Origin: an uncultured Hymenobacter sp.
Lineage (GTDB): Bacteria > Bacteroidota > Bacteroidia > Cytophagales > Hymenobacteraceae
DNA length: 64,000 bases
NCBI GenBank assembly: GCA_913776615.1
Contig: CAJYPK010000015.1
Span: 62,001 to 126,000, forward strand
Direction of reading: 5' to 3'
The position numbers and the translations under genes are program-made. The notes beneath the pieces were generated by a model, which was not told the DNA's origin, searched no databases, and saw nothing but the letters and a program-made list of their open reading frames with translations. Shown here piece after piece: positions 34,100-43,739 of the stretch (the stretch's first letter is position 1; every line of letters starts with the position of its first letter).

Positions 34100-36205
34100 A
34101 TGCCTAACATTCGCCCCGCCACTTGGCTGCTAGCCCTGGCAACCGGCAGCTGGCTGGTGTTGCTCTTAGGCACACTCAGTCAGGGCCGGCCGCTGCTGGG
34201 CCTGCCGCCCGACTGGCCCCGCTGGCTGTTGTTGCTGGCGCAGGGCGGGTTTGCGGCCAGCGTATTTCTCTACGTCCGCCTGCAACCCGATGCCCTGCAC
34301 GGGCACGGCTTTCTGCCGTTGCTGCGACGCTTGTTCTGGCGTGGCCTCGTGCTTACGGCCCTTATGGCAGGGGTGCAGGGCTTTGTAAAATTGGCGGCCG
34401 AACGCGCCCTGCCACTGCCCGGCGATGCCACGGCGGCGGTGGGCTACACGATCAGCCTGGCGCTGTTCATCATTCTGCTGGCCCAGACGCTCTATGTCTG
34501 GCGCTCGCTGGTCAACTTTCGGGGCAGCGAGCGTCTACAGCGCGAATGGACAGCCTTTGAGCTGATCCTCGGGGCAGCCCTGCTGTTTCAGCTGCTGGTG
34601 TGGCACGTACCCGATTTGCTGCTGCTGGCCGTGATAGTCGGGCTAGGCTTGTTCGGCGTGTACCTGAGCGGGCATCAACGCTGGGTAGCCTACCTCAGCC
34701 AGGGGCAGAAGGTGCAGGCCATTATGCTGCAGCTTGGGGTATTGGGCTTTTTATCGGCCTTTTTATTCGTGCTGCGCGGCGCGCAACATGATCCCATTCT
34801 GCTGGCCCCGCCTACGCAGCAGGCTTTTCTGGTATTGACGTCTTCGTTTGCGGTTTTTTACGCCGTGGCGGGCCTGCTGGTCACGCTCTTCAACCTGCCC
34901 GTGGCCGACGTTTACGAGCAGCGGCGGGCCGAAATTCTGAGTTTGCAGCAGCTGAGCCAGATTATCCAGCGCGGCCAGACGGCCCCGGAAATCTACCAGG
35001 CCTTGTTTACCTCGGCCGTGCAGACCATCCGGGCCGACGCGGCCCTGCTCGATGCCCAGCCGCAGCCCACCGAGCTGCCCGGCGCTTCCACCACCTCGCT
35101 CGCCCACGAGCTGACGCCCGCCGACCGCGAGGCTATTCGCGGGCAGCTGATGGCCCTGCAAGTCCCCGACCAGCGCGAGTTTCTGGATAACGACCTGGCC
35201 CGCTCGCAACGCCTCACCGGGCTGAGCCGACCTTACGGCTCGGCGGCGGTACTACCCCTGCGCAGCAGCAGCCACGACTACGGCATGCTCGTACTGCTCA
35301 AAAAAGAGCAGTCGGGCTTTGACCCCGAGGACCTGAGCATTCTGCACACCTTCACTACCCAAACGGTACTAAGCCTCGAAAACCTTCAGCTGGCGCAGGA
35401 AGCCCGCGTCAGCCAGCGGGCGCAGGACGAGCTACGCATCGCCGCCTTGGTGCAGGAGCGCCTCATCCCGAAGCGCTTACCTACCGACAACTGGTTTGAA
35501 ATTAGCACTTACGCCCAGGCGGCCAAGGAGGTTGGCGGCGATTTTTACGATTTCCTGCACCTGCCGGGTCAGCGCCTGGCGGTGCTCATCGGCGACGTAT
35601 CGGGCAAGGGCGTGACGGCGGCCTTCCACACGGCCCAGATGAAGGGTATCTTCCACGCCCTCATGCAGCCCAATCCCCTGGCTAAGAAGGAGCGTGAGCG
35701 CTACCCCGACCCCCACCGCTTCATGGTACTGGCCAACGAGGCGCTGACCCACTGCCTGGAGCGCTCATCGTTCATTACGGCTTCCTTTTACCTCATTGAT
35801 TACGAAGCCGGCGGCTTTAGCTTTGCGCGGGCTGGCCACTGCCATACGCTTTACTACCACTCTATCAAGGAAGAGGTGAGCTATTTTCGCAGCGAGGGGC
35901 TGGGGCTGGGTATCCTGCGCGACGCCAGCTACGGCCGCCACATCAAAAACCAGTTTTGGGACTATAATCCCGGCGACGTGATGGTGATTTACACCGACGG
36001 CATCCCCGAGGCGCGCAACGCCAACGGCGACGAGTACGGCGAGGACCGCCTGGCCCAGATGCTGAGCGAATCGTTCTACCAATCGGCCGAGGAAATAAAC
36101 CGACACATCCGCCAGGATGTGCAGGAATTCAGCAAGGGCTTGCCCCTGCACGACGACCAAACCCTGCTCGTTATCAAGTTTAAGTCGGCCCAACCCCAAG
36201 GCTAG
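34100..36205 (+). CDS. Membrane-bound SpoIIE/RsbU-type serine phosphatase with GAF domain
   Basis: The 701-residue protein has about eight N-terminal membrane helices (residues 8-275), a GAF domain (about 295-440) and a PP2C/SpoIIE phosphatase at the C-terminus. The phosphatase metal residues are in EVGGDFYDFLHLP, VLIGDVSGKGV and VMVIYTDGIPEAR. RsbU/SpoIIE enzymes dephosphorylate STAS-domain antagonists. The next two genes encode that STAS protein and its kinase, only 22 and 104 bases away. The membrane domain is probably the stress or envelope sensor. Confidence 0.92.
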   Translation: MPNIRPATWLLALATGSWLVLLLGTLSQGRPLLGLPPDWPRWLLLLAQGGFAASVFLYVRLQPDALHGHGFLPLLRRLFWRGLVLTALMAGVQGFVKLAAERALPLPGDATAAVGYTISLALFIILLAQTLYVWRSLVNFRGSERLQREWTAFELILGAALLFQLLVWHVPDLLLLAVIVGLGLFGVYLSGHQRWVAYLSQGQKVQAIMLQLGVLGFLSAFLFVLRGAQHDPILLAPPTQQAFLVLTSSFAVFYAVAGLLVTLFNLPVADVYEQRRAEILSLQQLSQIIQRGQTAPEIYQALFTSAVQTIRADAALLDAQPQPTELPGASTTSLAHELTPADREAIRGQLMALQVPDQREFLDNDLARSQRLTGLSRPYGSAAVLPLRSSSHDYGMLVLLKKEQSGFDPEDLSILHTFTTQTVLSLENLQLAQEARVSQRAQDELRIAALVQERLIPKRLPTDNWFEISTYAQAAKEVGGDFYDFLHLPGQRLAVLIGDVSGKGVTAAFHTAQMKGIFHALMQPNPLAKKERERYPDPHRFMVLANEALTHCLERSSFITASFYLIDYEAGGFSFARAGHCHTLYYHSIKEEVSYFRSEGLGLGILRDASYGRHIKNQFWDYNPGDVMVIYTDGIPEARNANGDEYGEDRLAQMLSESFYQSAEEINRHIRQDVQEFSKGLPLHDDQTLLVIKFKSAQPQG

Positions 36206-36227
36206 CCCCACCGTAAGGGGGCCTATT

Positions 36228-36557
36228 ATGAAAGTAACCGCTCAACCCGCCGACTCGACCCTTACGCTCATCCTCGATGGGGAGCTGGACGCTTCTTCCG
36301 CCGTGGTGCTCGATACCGAGCTTAATAAGCCCGAACTACTTAAATACAAGAAAGTTCTCATAGACTGCCAGCGCCTTAGCTACATTTCTTCCGCTGGCCT
36401 GGGCGTATTCATCTCCCACTTGCAGCGCCTGCAAGATGCCAACGTAAAGCTGGTATTCTTCAACATGCAAGAAAAAGTATTTAACGTGTTCGAAATTCTG
36501 GGCCTCGACTCGCTGATGAACATCGCACCAACTCAGGAAGCCGCCCTAGCCGCTTAG
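36228..36557 (+). CDS. STAS-domain anti-sigma factor antagonist (RsbV/SpoIIAA-like)
   Basis: The start at 36228 (MKVTAQPADSTLTLILDGEL) gives 109 residues. It holds the STAS fold with the conserved phosphorylation site ISSAGLGVFISHL (Ser at about 55-56). In partner-switching systems the unphosphorylated form binds the anti-sigma kinase, and phosphorylation by the kinase releases it. It follows the phosphatase by 22 bases, and its kinase partner starts 104 bases later after a palindromic repeat. Confidence 0.92.
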   Translation: MKVTAQPADSTLTLILDGELDASSAVVLDTELNKPELLKYKKVLIDCQRLSYISSAGLGVFISHLQRLQDANVKLVFFNMQEKVFNVFEILGLDSLMNIAPTQEAALAA

Positions 36558-36560
36558 CTT

Positions 36561-36655
36561 AATTATGAATGATGAATTATAAATTATGAATTAACTGGTA
36601 GGTGCTGACTATTACCATTAATTCATAATTTATAATTCATAATTTATAATTCATA
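36561..36655. repeat. Short-word inverted repeat (ATGAATTATAA type)
   Basis: The arms are made of AATTATGAAT/ATTCATAATT words in tandem, with a unique GC-richer loop. It lies between the STAS gene and the RsbW-like gene and fills the whole gap, so the kinase gene's ATG follows the repeat after only six bases. Confidence 0.8.
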
Positions 36656-36661
36656 CCCGCC

Positions 36662-37078
36662 ATGCAAGACCGCATACGCATTACCTGTTCGCGCCAAAAC
36701 CTCCAGCAGGTTCGCGACTTTGTGCGCGGTTTTTTGATGAGCGCTCAGCGGAGTGAGCTCGTAATAAATCAGGTAGTGCTGGCTGTGGATGAAGTAGTTG
36801 CTAACTTTATCATCCACGCCAACGGGGAAGATGCGACCCAATTTTTAGACCTGTTGCTGGTGCTGGCGGACCATAACCTCGACATCGAGATCGAGGACCA
36901 CGGCAGTACGCTCTTTTTGCCGACGGGTAAGGTAGCCAACCCCGACCTGCGGGCCTACATTCAGCAGGGACGTAAGGGGGGCATGGGCATGGCCCTGGTG
37001 TCGCGCATCATGGACCAAGTGGAGTTTTTTGAGCGCAACTCGCACACCGTTTGCCACCTGAGCAAGACGCTACCCTAA
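36662..37078 (+). CDS. Anti-sigma-factor-type ATPase/serine kinase (RsbW/SpoIIAB-like)
   Basis: The 138-residue protein with a GHKL ATPase fold shows NQVVLAVDEVVANFIIHA (N-box), IEIEDHG (G1-like) and GGMGMALVSRIMD (G2-like lid). It belongs to the HATPase_c_2 group of anti-sigma kinases that phosphorylate STAS antagonists. Unlike Firmicutes RsbW, no sigma factor gene is beside it and Bacteroidota lack sigma-B, so its output target is unknown. A terminator follows. Confidence 0.88.
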   Translation: MQDRIRITCSRQNLQQVRDFVRGFLMSAQRSELVINQVVLAVDEVVANFIIHANGEDATQFLDLLLVLADHNLDIEIEDHGSTLFLPTGKVANPDLRAYIQQGRKGGMGMALVSRIMDQVEFFERNSHTVCHLSKTLP

Positions 37079-37106
37079 TATTTTTTGCATAGCCAGCCTA
37101 TCTTTC

Positions 37107-37150
37107 GCGGCGGGCGGACGGCACAACGGGCCGTTCGCCCGCCGCTTTTT
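37107..37150 (+). terminator. Terminator of the partner-switching cassette
   Basis: The GC-rich stem GCGGCGGGCG..ACGGC/GCCGT..CGCCCGCCGC is followed by TTTTT. It begins 28 bases after the stop of the RsbW-like gene. Confidence 0.85.
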
Positions 37151-37299
37151 AGTGTCCAGCCAACGCCCTGCCCGGGCGACCAGCTGGCCGCTACGGGTCC
37201 CGAGCCGAGGTTTTCTTCGTAAAATTGCACCAGTATTGTGCCTGAAGCGTTGGGCTTTGCCTTTCCATGCCAATCAGGCCGATTCCCCTTTCCTTTTCT

Positions 37300-39675
37300 A
37301 TGCACTCCCGCCTCCCGTTGGCCGGTGCGGCAGCCGCCACGCTTCTCCAGCTAGCCGCCTGCCAAACCAGCAAGCCCACTACTGCCACTACTTCCCCCGC
37401 CAGCCAGGCGCTGGGCACGCCGGTAGCCACCGGCCCCGCCATCGAAACCTTGGGTTCCTACCCGGTATCGGCCCGTGAGTTTGCCTACGTGTATAAAAAG
37501 AACAACGGCAACGCCCCCGACTACGGCACCCGCGCCAGCGTTACCGACTACCTCACACTCTACACCAACTTCCGCCTCAAAGTCCTCGACGCCGAGAAGC
37601 GCGGCCTCGACACTACTCAGGCATTCCGGCGCGAGCTCGACGGCTACAAGCAGCAGCTGGCCCAGCCCTACCTCACCGAGAAGGGCGTGACCGACCAGCT
37701 CGTGCGCGAAGCCTACGACCGCATGAGCCAGGAGGTGAACGCCTCGCACATCCTCGTGCGCGTAGCCCCCGACGCGACCCCGGCCGACACCCTGGCCGCC
37801 TACCAGAAGATCATGGCCCTGCGCCAGCGCGTAACCGGCGGCGAAGACTTTGGTGCCGTGGCCCGCACCACCAGCGAAGACCCCTCGGCGGCCGAAAACA
37901 ACGGCAAGCTGGGTTATTTCACGGCCATGCAGATGGTGTACCCATTTGAAACGGCCGCCTACCGCACGCCGGTGGGGCAGGTAAGCCAGCCCATTCGCAC
38001 GCGCTTCGGCTACCATATTATTAAGGTAAATGACCGCCGCGCCGCGCAGGGTGAAATCAAGGTGGCTCACCTTATGGTGCGCGTAACGCCCCAGGCTCCG
38101 CGGGCCGACTCGGTAGCCGCCCACAAAAAAATCGACGAGCTCTACGCCCGCCTGCGCAAAGGGGAAAACTGGAATAAGCTCGTGGCCCAGTTTTCGGAAG
38201 ATGCCGGCTCGGCTCCCAACGGCGGCGAGCTGCCGCCCTTCGGCACCGGCCGCATGATTCCGTCGTTTGAGGAGGTGGCCTTCAAGCTGCAACAGCCCGG
38301 CGACATCGCCGCCCCGGTGCAAACTCCTTATGGCTGGCACATCATCAAGCTGATCGAGAAGCAGCCGCTGCCCGCCTTCGCCGCGATGGAGCCCACGCTG
38401 AAAAGCAAGGTGGCCAAAGACTCACGCTCGGAGCTCAACCGCGCTGCCTTTCTCAAGCGCATCCGGCAGGAAGACCAGTTCGTGGAGATTCCGGCCGCCA
38501 AGGCGCTGGCCTTCGCCCAGGCCGACACGGCCCTCGTGAAAGGGCGCTACAAATTCGACCCCGCCACCATGACGGCCAGCGGGGCCAAGGCCCCGAAGAA
38601 AACGGTGAAAACGGGCGGCGACAAGCTGCCGCTGTTCACCATCAACGGCAAGCCCTACACGGTGGCCGATTTCCTGACCTTTGCGCAGCAAAACCAGCGC
38701 CCCCGCCCCACGGCCACGCCCGAGTTTGCCCTGCAGCAGCTCTACGACCAGTACGTCGACCAGAGCCTGACCGACTTCGAGAAGGCCAACCTGCCCACCA
38801 AGTACGAAGACTACCGCATGCTCGTGCAGGAATACCGCGATGGCATTCTGCTCTTCCAGCTGATGGATGAGAAAGTGTGGAGCAAGGCCATTGAGGATAC
38901 GACGGGCCTTCAGAAGTTCTTCCTGGCCAACCAGGCTAATTATCAGTTCGGCCAGCGGGTGCGCGGCACGGTCATCTCGGCCGCTTCGCCGCAGCTGCTG
39001 GCCCGTGCCCAGCGCGAGCTTACGGCTGGCCGCTACCCCGTAGCGGGCAAAGCCGGCGCGGCGCTCGTGCACTTCAAGCCCGGCACCGCCACGCCCGCCA
39101 CTACCAATGGCTCGGCGGTGCTCGACAACGTAGCCGAGCGCCTGAACCAGGATACTACCCTGAGCGTAACCATCGCCGGTCACATCCGGCGGGGAGAAAG
39201 CGCGGCCCTGGCTCGCCAGCGGGCTACGGCCGCCATCGACTACTTGGCCAAAAACGGCAAAATTGCCCGTCGCCGCCTCAGCACCGCAGCTGCTGGCCCG
39301 GCTACTACCGCCACCGGCGACGCCCGCATTACCTTCTACAGCAGCTCGCCCAGCGCCCTCGAAGCCAGCCTCAACCAGCAAAACCCGCTGGCCGTGCAGA
39401 TTCAGCAGCGAACTTTCCAGAAGGGTGATAATAAGGTGATGGACGACTACCTCACCCGCCCGGCTGGCACTTACACTACTCAGCAAGATGGCCGCTACTA
39501 CGCCATTATCGTGCGGCAGAGCTTGCCAGCGGGTCCCAAGGCTCTGAGCGACGCCCGGGGCCAGGCCACCAGCGACTACCAGAACTACCTTGAAAAGCAG
39601 TGGATCGAGCAGCTGCGCCAGCAGTACCCGGTTAAGGTCAACGAGGCTGAAGTCAACAAGCTTATCACTAAATAA
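37300..39675 (+). CDS. Parvulin-type peptidyl-prolyl isomerase lipoprotein with OmpA-like segment
   Basis: The start at 37300 (MHSRLPLAGAAAATLLQLAAC) gives a lipobox Cys at 21 and 791 residues. It contains two PpiC/rotamase domains (about 145-250 with VNASHILVRV and FGYHIIKVNDRR; about 255-355 with IKVAHLMVRV and YGWHIIKLIEK). An OmpA-like stretch (about 590-670) follows: VLDNVAERLNQD, VTIAGHIRRGES and LARQRATAAIDYLAKNG. Parvulins assist folding of outer-membrane proteins. The SurA gene is next (132 bases after this stop). The domain mix is unusual. Confidence 0.85.
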   Translation: MHSRLPLAGAAAATLLQLAACQTSKPTTATTSPASQALGTPVATGPAIETLGSYPVSAREFAYVYKKNNGNAPDYGTRASVTDYLTLYTNFRLKVLDAEKRGLDTTQAFRRELDGYKQQLAQPYLTEKGVTDQLVREAYDRMSQEVNASHILVRVAPDATPADTLAAYQKIMALRQRVTGGEDFGAVARTTSEDPSAAENNGKLGYFTAMQMVYPFETAAYRTPVGQVSQPIRTRFGYHIIKVNDRRAAQGEIKVAHLMVRVTPQAPRADSVAAHKKIDELYARLRKGENWNKLVAQFSEDAGSAPNGGELPPFGTGRMIPSFEEVAFKLQQPGDIAAPVQTPYGWHIIKLIEKQPLPAFAAMEPTLKSKVAKDSRSELNRAAFLKRIRQEDQFVEIPAAKALAFAQADTALVKGRYKFDPATMTASGAKAPKKTVKTGGDKLPLFTINGKPYTVADFLTFAQQNQRPRPTATPEFALQQLYDQYVDQSLTDFEKANLPTKYEDYRMLVQEYRDGILLFQLMDEKVWSKAIEDTTGLQKFFLANQANYQFGQRVRGTVISAASPQLLARAQRELTAGRYPVAGKAGAALVHFKPGTATPATTNGSAVLDNVAERLNQDTTLSVTIAGHIRRGESAALARQRATAAIDYLAKNGKIARRRLSTAAAGPATTATGDARITFYSSSPSALEASLNQQNPLAVQIQQRTFQKGDNKVMDDYLTRPAGTYTTQQDGRYYAIIVRQSLPAGPKALSDARGQATSDYQNYLEKQWIEQLRQQYPVKVNEAEVNKLITK

Positions 39676-39807
39676 GCCCCGGTGCTTTTTCCGGCCGTAT
39701 CCCGAAATTTCTTCTTCCCGGCTGGCGTTACCAGCCTGCGTTATCCGCTCTTAGCTAAAAAAATCCCCGGCGGCAACCATTAGGCCCGCTCCGTGCCTCT
39801 TTATTTT

Positions 39808-41199
39808 ATGCAACGTATCGCCCGGCGGTTGTCCGCCTACTCTCTACTCGTTTTTGGAGGCCTGCTGGCACTGCCGCACACCAGCCGGGCGCAGCTCGGC
39901 ATCAGCCGCCCCGTGGGCCAGCAGCTACTCGACGGCATTGCGGTAAAGGTTGACAATCAAATTATTCTGCGCTCCGAAATCGAGGGCATTATGATGCAGG
40001 AGCAGGCCCGCGCCCAGGGCAAGGCCCTACCGCCCGACCTGCGCTGCAAAATCGTGCAGAGTCTCGTACTCAACAAACTCATGTTGGCCCGCGCCGATAT
40101 CGACTCCGTTACGGTGACCGATGCGCAGGTAAACGGCGAGCTCGACCGCCGCATGAACTATTTCGTGCAGCAAGTGGGCTCGGAAAAGAAGCTGGAGGAA
40201 ATGTATAACAAGCCGTTGCGCGTGCTCAAGGAGGACTTGCGCGGCCAGGTGCACGACCAGCTGGTGCAGCAGAAAATGCAGGAGCAGATTTCCGGTAAGG
40301 TCGCCGTGACGCCCCGCGAGGTGAAGGAATACTTCGACAAGGTGCCCAAGGACAGCATTCCCTACTTCTCTACCGAAGTAGAAGTAGGGCAGATCGTTAT
40401 CCCGGCCCAGGTCAACGACAAGGCTAAGCAGGAGGCCATCGCCCAGCTCAACGACATCCGCGCCCGGGTGCTGGCCGGCGAAAGCTTCGAAACCCTGGCC
40501 AAGCAGTATTCGCAAGACCCCGGCTCGGGCGCCAATGGCGGCTACCTGGGCTTCTTCAAAAAGGGTGAGTTGGTACCGGAGTACGAAGCCGCCTCGCGCA
40601 AGCTGGAGCCCGGCCAACTGTCGCCGGTAGTGGAGTCGCAGTTCGGCTTTCACCTTATCCAATTTATTGAGCGCAAAGGCGACTCCTACTCCACGCGCCA
40701 CATCCTGCTGAAGCCGGCGGCCGGCACCGCCGACGCCAGCGTGGCCGCTACCAAGCTGGCGCGCATCCGCAAGCAGATTCTGAGCGATAGCATCTCGTTT
40801 TCGAAAGCGGCCAAGGATTTCAGCACCGACAAGAGCACCAACAGCAACGGCGGCCTGCTGGCCAACCGCCAGGACGGCGGCACCCGCCTGCCTCTCGACA
40901 AGCTCGACCCGGCCATCTTCTTCATCATCGACACGATGAAGGTGGGCCACATCACCCCGCCCCTGCCCTACCGCACCGACGACGGCAAGGACGCCATGCG
41001 CATTCTCTACCTCAAGAGCAACACCCCGCCCCACCAGGCCAACCTGCTCGAAGACTACCAGAAAATCTCGCAGGCAGCCCTCTCGCAGAAAAAAAGCAAG
41101 GCTCTCGACGATTGGTATGAGAAAAACCGCGACACGGTGTACCTGGAAGTAGCTCCCGAGTATGCCGAATGCAAAGTCCTCGCGGCCAGCACCGAATAA
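39808..41199 (+). CDS. surA: Periplasmic chaperone/peptidyl-prolyl isomerase SurA
   Basis: The start at 39808 (MQRIARRLSAYSLLVFGGLLALPHTSRAQ) yields a signal peptide; a GTG five codons earlier is possible. The 463-residue protein has the SurA N-terminal chaperone fold (LLDGIAVKVDNQIILRSEIEG), then two parvulin domains (VEVGQIVIPAQ ... FGFHLIQFIERKG; YSTRHILLKPA ... THITPPL-like end). SurA escorts unfolded beta-barrel proteins to the Bam complex. It is preceded by a parvulin lipoprotein, probably in one unit. Confidence 0.9.
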   Translation: MQRIARRLSAYSLLVFGGLLALPHTSRAQLGISRPVGQQLLDGIAVKVDNQIILRSEIEGIMMQEQARAQGKALPPDLRCKIVQSLVLNKLMLARADIDSVTVTDAQVNGELDRRMNYFVQQVGSEKKLEEMYNKPLRVLKEDLRGQVHDQLVQQKMQEQISGKVAVTPREVKEYFDKVPKDSIPYFSTEVEVGQIVIPAQVNDKAKQEAIAQLNDIRARVLAGESFETLAKQYSQDPGSGANGGYLGFFKKGELVPEYEAASRKLEPGQLSPVVESQFGFHLIQFIERKGDSYSTRHILLKPAAGTADASVAATKLARIRKQILSDSISFSKAAKDFSTDKSTNSNGGLLANRQDGGTRLPLDKLDPAIFFIIDTMKVGHITPPLPYRTDDGKDAMRILYLKSNTPPHQANLLEDYQKISQAALSQKKSKALDDWYEKNRDTVYLEVAPEYAECKVLAASTE

Positions 41200-41228
41200 G
41201 CCGGTGCCGCCTTCGATTTACTGAGTCA

Positions 41229-41315
41229 GAACGTCATGCTGAGCTTGCCGAAGCACCTCGCCCGTAGTAGCCAACGGAGCGAGCCCGCTCCTTCGGCAAG
41301 TTCAGCATGACGTTC
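41229..41315. repeat. GTCATGCTGAGC palindrome, copy 2
   Basis: Arms of about 25 bases (41229-41253 and 41291-41315) read GAACGTCATGCTGAGC..CCGAAG and its complement. The family also occurs at 58693 and 62159, and diverged at 4602 and 48147. It separates surA from the MoxR gene. Confidence 0.85.
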
Positions 41316-41362
41316 TTTAGGGTCTTATTATCCTCGTTCCGTTCTTGTTTCTAAGGTAGCAA

Positions 41363-42328
<966 letters not shown>

Positions 42329-42423
42329 TTGAGTTATGAGTTATGAGTTAGAAGTTATGAGTTATGCCCACAGCTCTCATACCAACCAACTCATAACTCA
42401 TAACTTCTAACTCATAACTCAAC
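42329..42423. repeat. Short-word inverted repeat (GAGTTATGA type)
   Basis: The left arm (42329-42366) has four GAGTTATGA-like units. The right arm (42389-42423) is its complement. It starts directly after the moxR stop and ends five bases before the next gene. Confidence 0.85.
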
Positions 42424-42427
42424 GAAG

Positions 42428-42838
42428 TTGGAAGCCCAAGCTTACTACCAGCAATTTGAGCGCAACGTGCGCATCATTCTCGACGCCCTGGCCGCTGGCC
42501 TCGACTTGCGTAGCACCGCCCTCGAAACCAGCCTGCCCCTGGAGGTGTACGTGCTGTGCGAGGTGCTGAACCAAGGGGCGGGCGAGCACTTCACGCTCAC
42601 CGCCACCGGCGTGGCCCGGCTGGCCGAGTTTCAGCAGCAATTTATGAAGCACGAAGACCAGACGCTGGCGGCCATGCAGCGCGTGCTGGCCGATAAGAAG
42701 TCCGTCATGCGCACGCCCGAGGGTCGGGTGTTCACCAAGGAAATGCTGATTCGCCGCCTGGAATTCTTCAACGAAGCGGCCCGGCAGGTCAACGTAATGC
42801 GCACGCAGCAGGCCCTGGGCAGCCCGCGCCAGTACTAG
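42428..42838 (+). CDS. Conserved small protein of unknown function
   Basis: The 136-residue protein, predicted mostly helical, has no signal or membrane segment. The start is TTG at 42428, since no ATG lies near and the protein-like part begins at once (EAQAYYQQFERNVRIILDAL). I do not recognise the family. It follows moxR and may be co-transcribed through the repeat. The uncertain start and lack of motif make this a low-information call, but the long frame and codon use suggest a real gene. Confidence 0.6.
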   Translation: MEAQAYYQQFERNVRIILDALAAGLDLRSTALETSLPLEVYVLCEVLNQGAGEHFTLTATGVARLAEFQQQFMKHEDQTLAAMQRVLADKKSVMRTPEGRVFTKEMLIRRLEFFNEAARQVNVMRTQQALGSPRQY

Positions 42839-43069
42839 ACCACGGATTCCGCCGGATTTTTCGGATTAATCGGATTTTGTAGTCGCTGGCTGGTAATTTT
42901 AATTACCTAGCAATCAATTCTTCACAGTAAAAGGCTACTCCTGATTGGGGCAGCCTTTTACTTTTGGTGAACTTTGGACGTCCACAAAATCCGACCAATC
43001 CGAAAAATCCAGCGGAATCCGTGGTCACAGAATTCGACCACTCCGCAAAATCCGGCAGAATCCGTGGTC
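42838..43069. repeat. Three 43-bp units (one inverted, two direct)
   Basis: Unit 1 (42838-42880) is the reverse complement of unit 2 (42984-43026), about 90% identical. Unit 3 (43027-43069) is a direct, more diverged copy of unit 2. Between them lies a terminator-like hairpin (42926-42965, AGTAAAAGGCT/AGCCTTTTACT) and a TACTTTTG box (42959-42966) that could start the GNAT transcript. The units begin within the stop codon of the upstream gene. Confidence 0.75.
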
Positions 43070-43107
43070 TGGATAAGTTACTCATTCGCTGCTCGCTACT
43101 CTTTCCA

Positions 43108-43671
43108 GTGCTCGAAACTACCCGCCTCCTGCTGCGCCCCTACGCGCCAGCTGATGCTGAGGCCTTTTACTCGCTCCTTCACCAGAGCCGCGAGCGCCTG
43201 CGTCATTCTTTTCCCGACCGCCTGCAGGCCGTTTCCTCCTTAGCGGCCGCGCACACGCAGCTTGCTGCTTTCGCCGACGATTGGCACCTGGGCCGTTTCT
43301 ACGTGCTTGGCATCTGGCGGCGCGATACGGGCGCGTACATCGGCGACATTTGCCTGATGCCACAGCGCGGCGGGCAGGCCGAAATCGGCTATTACCTGGC
43401 GGTCGAAGCCGAGGGCCACGGCTACGCCCGCGAGGCGCTGGCGGCCGTGTGCCGGTTTGGTTTCGCGCCGCCGGTGCAGGCCGAGCGGCTGCTCATCCGC
43501 TGCTTCGCCGACAATCCCCGCGCCCAGGCCGTGGCGCGGGCGCTGGGCTTCCAGCCGCAGGAGCCGCCGGCTACCGAGCTACCCGCATGGCTGCGGCTCA
43601 GCTTCTGGGACAGCCGCCCACCCCAGCCAGCCATCTTGCATTTCGTGCGCCACCGCGACGCGGGCGATTAA
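43108..43671 (+). CDS. GNAT acetyltransferase (RimJ/RimL type)
   Basis: The likely start is GTG at 43108, which places the fold at LETTRLLLRPYAPADAEAFY and gives 187 residues; the open frame to 42964 is repeat sequence. GNAT landmarks follow: GAYIGDICLMPQRGGQAEIGYYL and GHGYAREALAAVCRFGF (acetyl-CoA-binding R/Q-x-x-G/A-like loop), then RCFADNPRAQAVARALGF. Such enzymes acetylate protein N-termini, antibiotics or amines; the substrate is unknown. It stands alone. Confidence 0.85.
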   Translation: MLETTRLLLRPYAPADAEAFYSLLHQSRERLRHSFPDRLQAVSSLAAAHTQLAAFADDWHLGRFYVLGIWRRDTGAYIGDICLMPQRGGQAEIGYYLAVEAEGHGYAREALAAVCRFGFAPPVQAERLLIRCFADNPRAQAVARALGFQPQEPPATELPAWLRLSFWDSRPPQPAILHFVRHRDAGD

Positions 43672-43739
43672 TCAAAAAACGGAGGCGCTGGGAGAACTAC
43701 CCCAGCGCCGCCGTTTTTAACCCGTTCGGCTGCCTCTAT

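Noticed and set aside
42964-43107. N-terminal 48 residues of the GNAT frame
   Set aside because: They are translated repeat units. The GNAT fold begins at the GTG at 43108.
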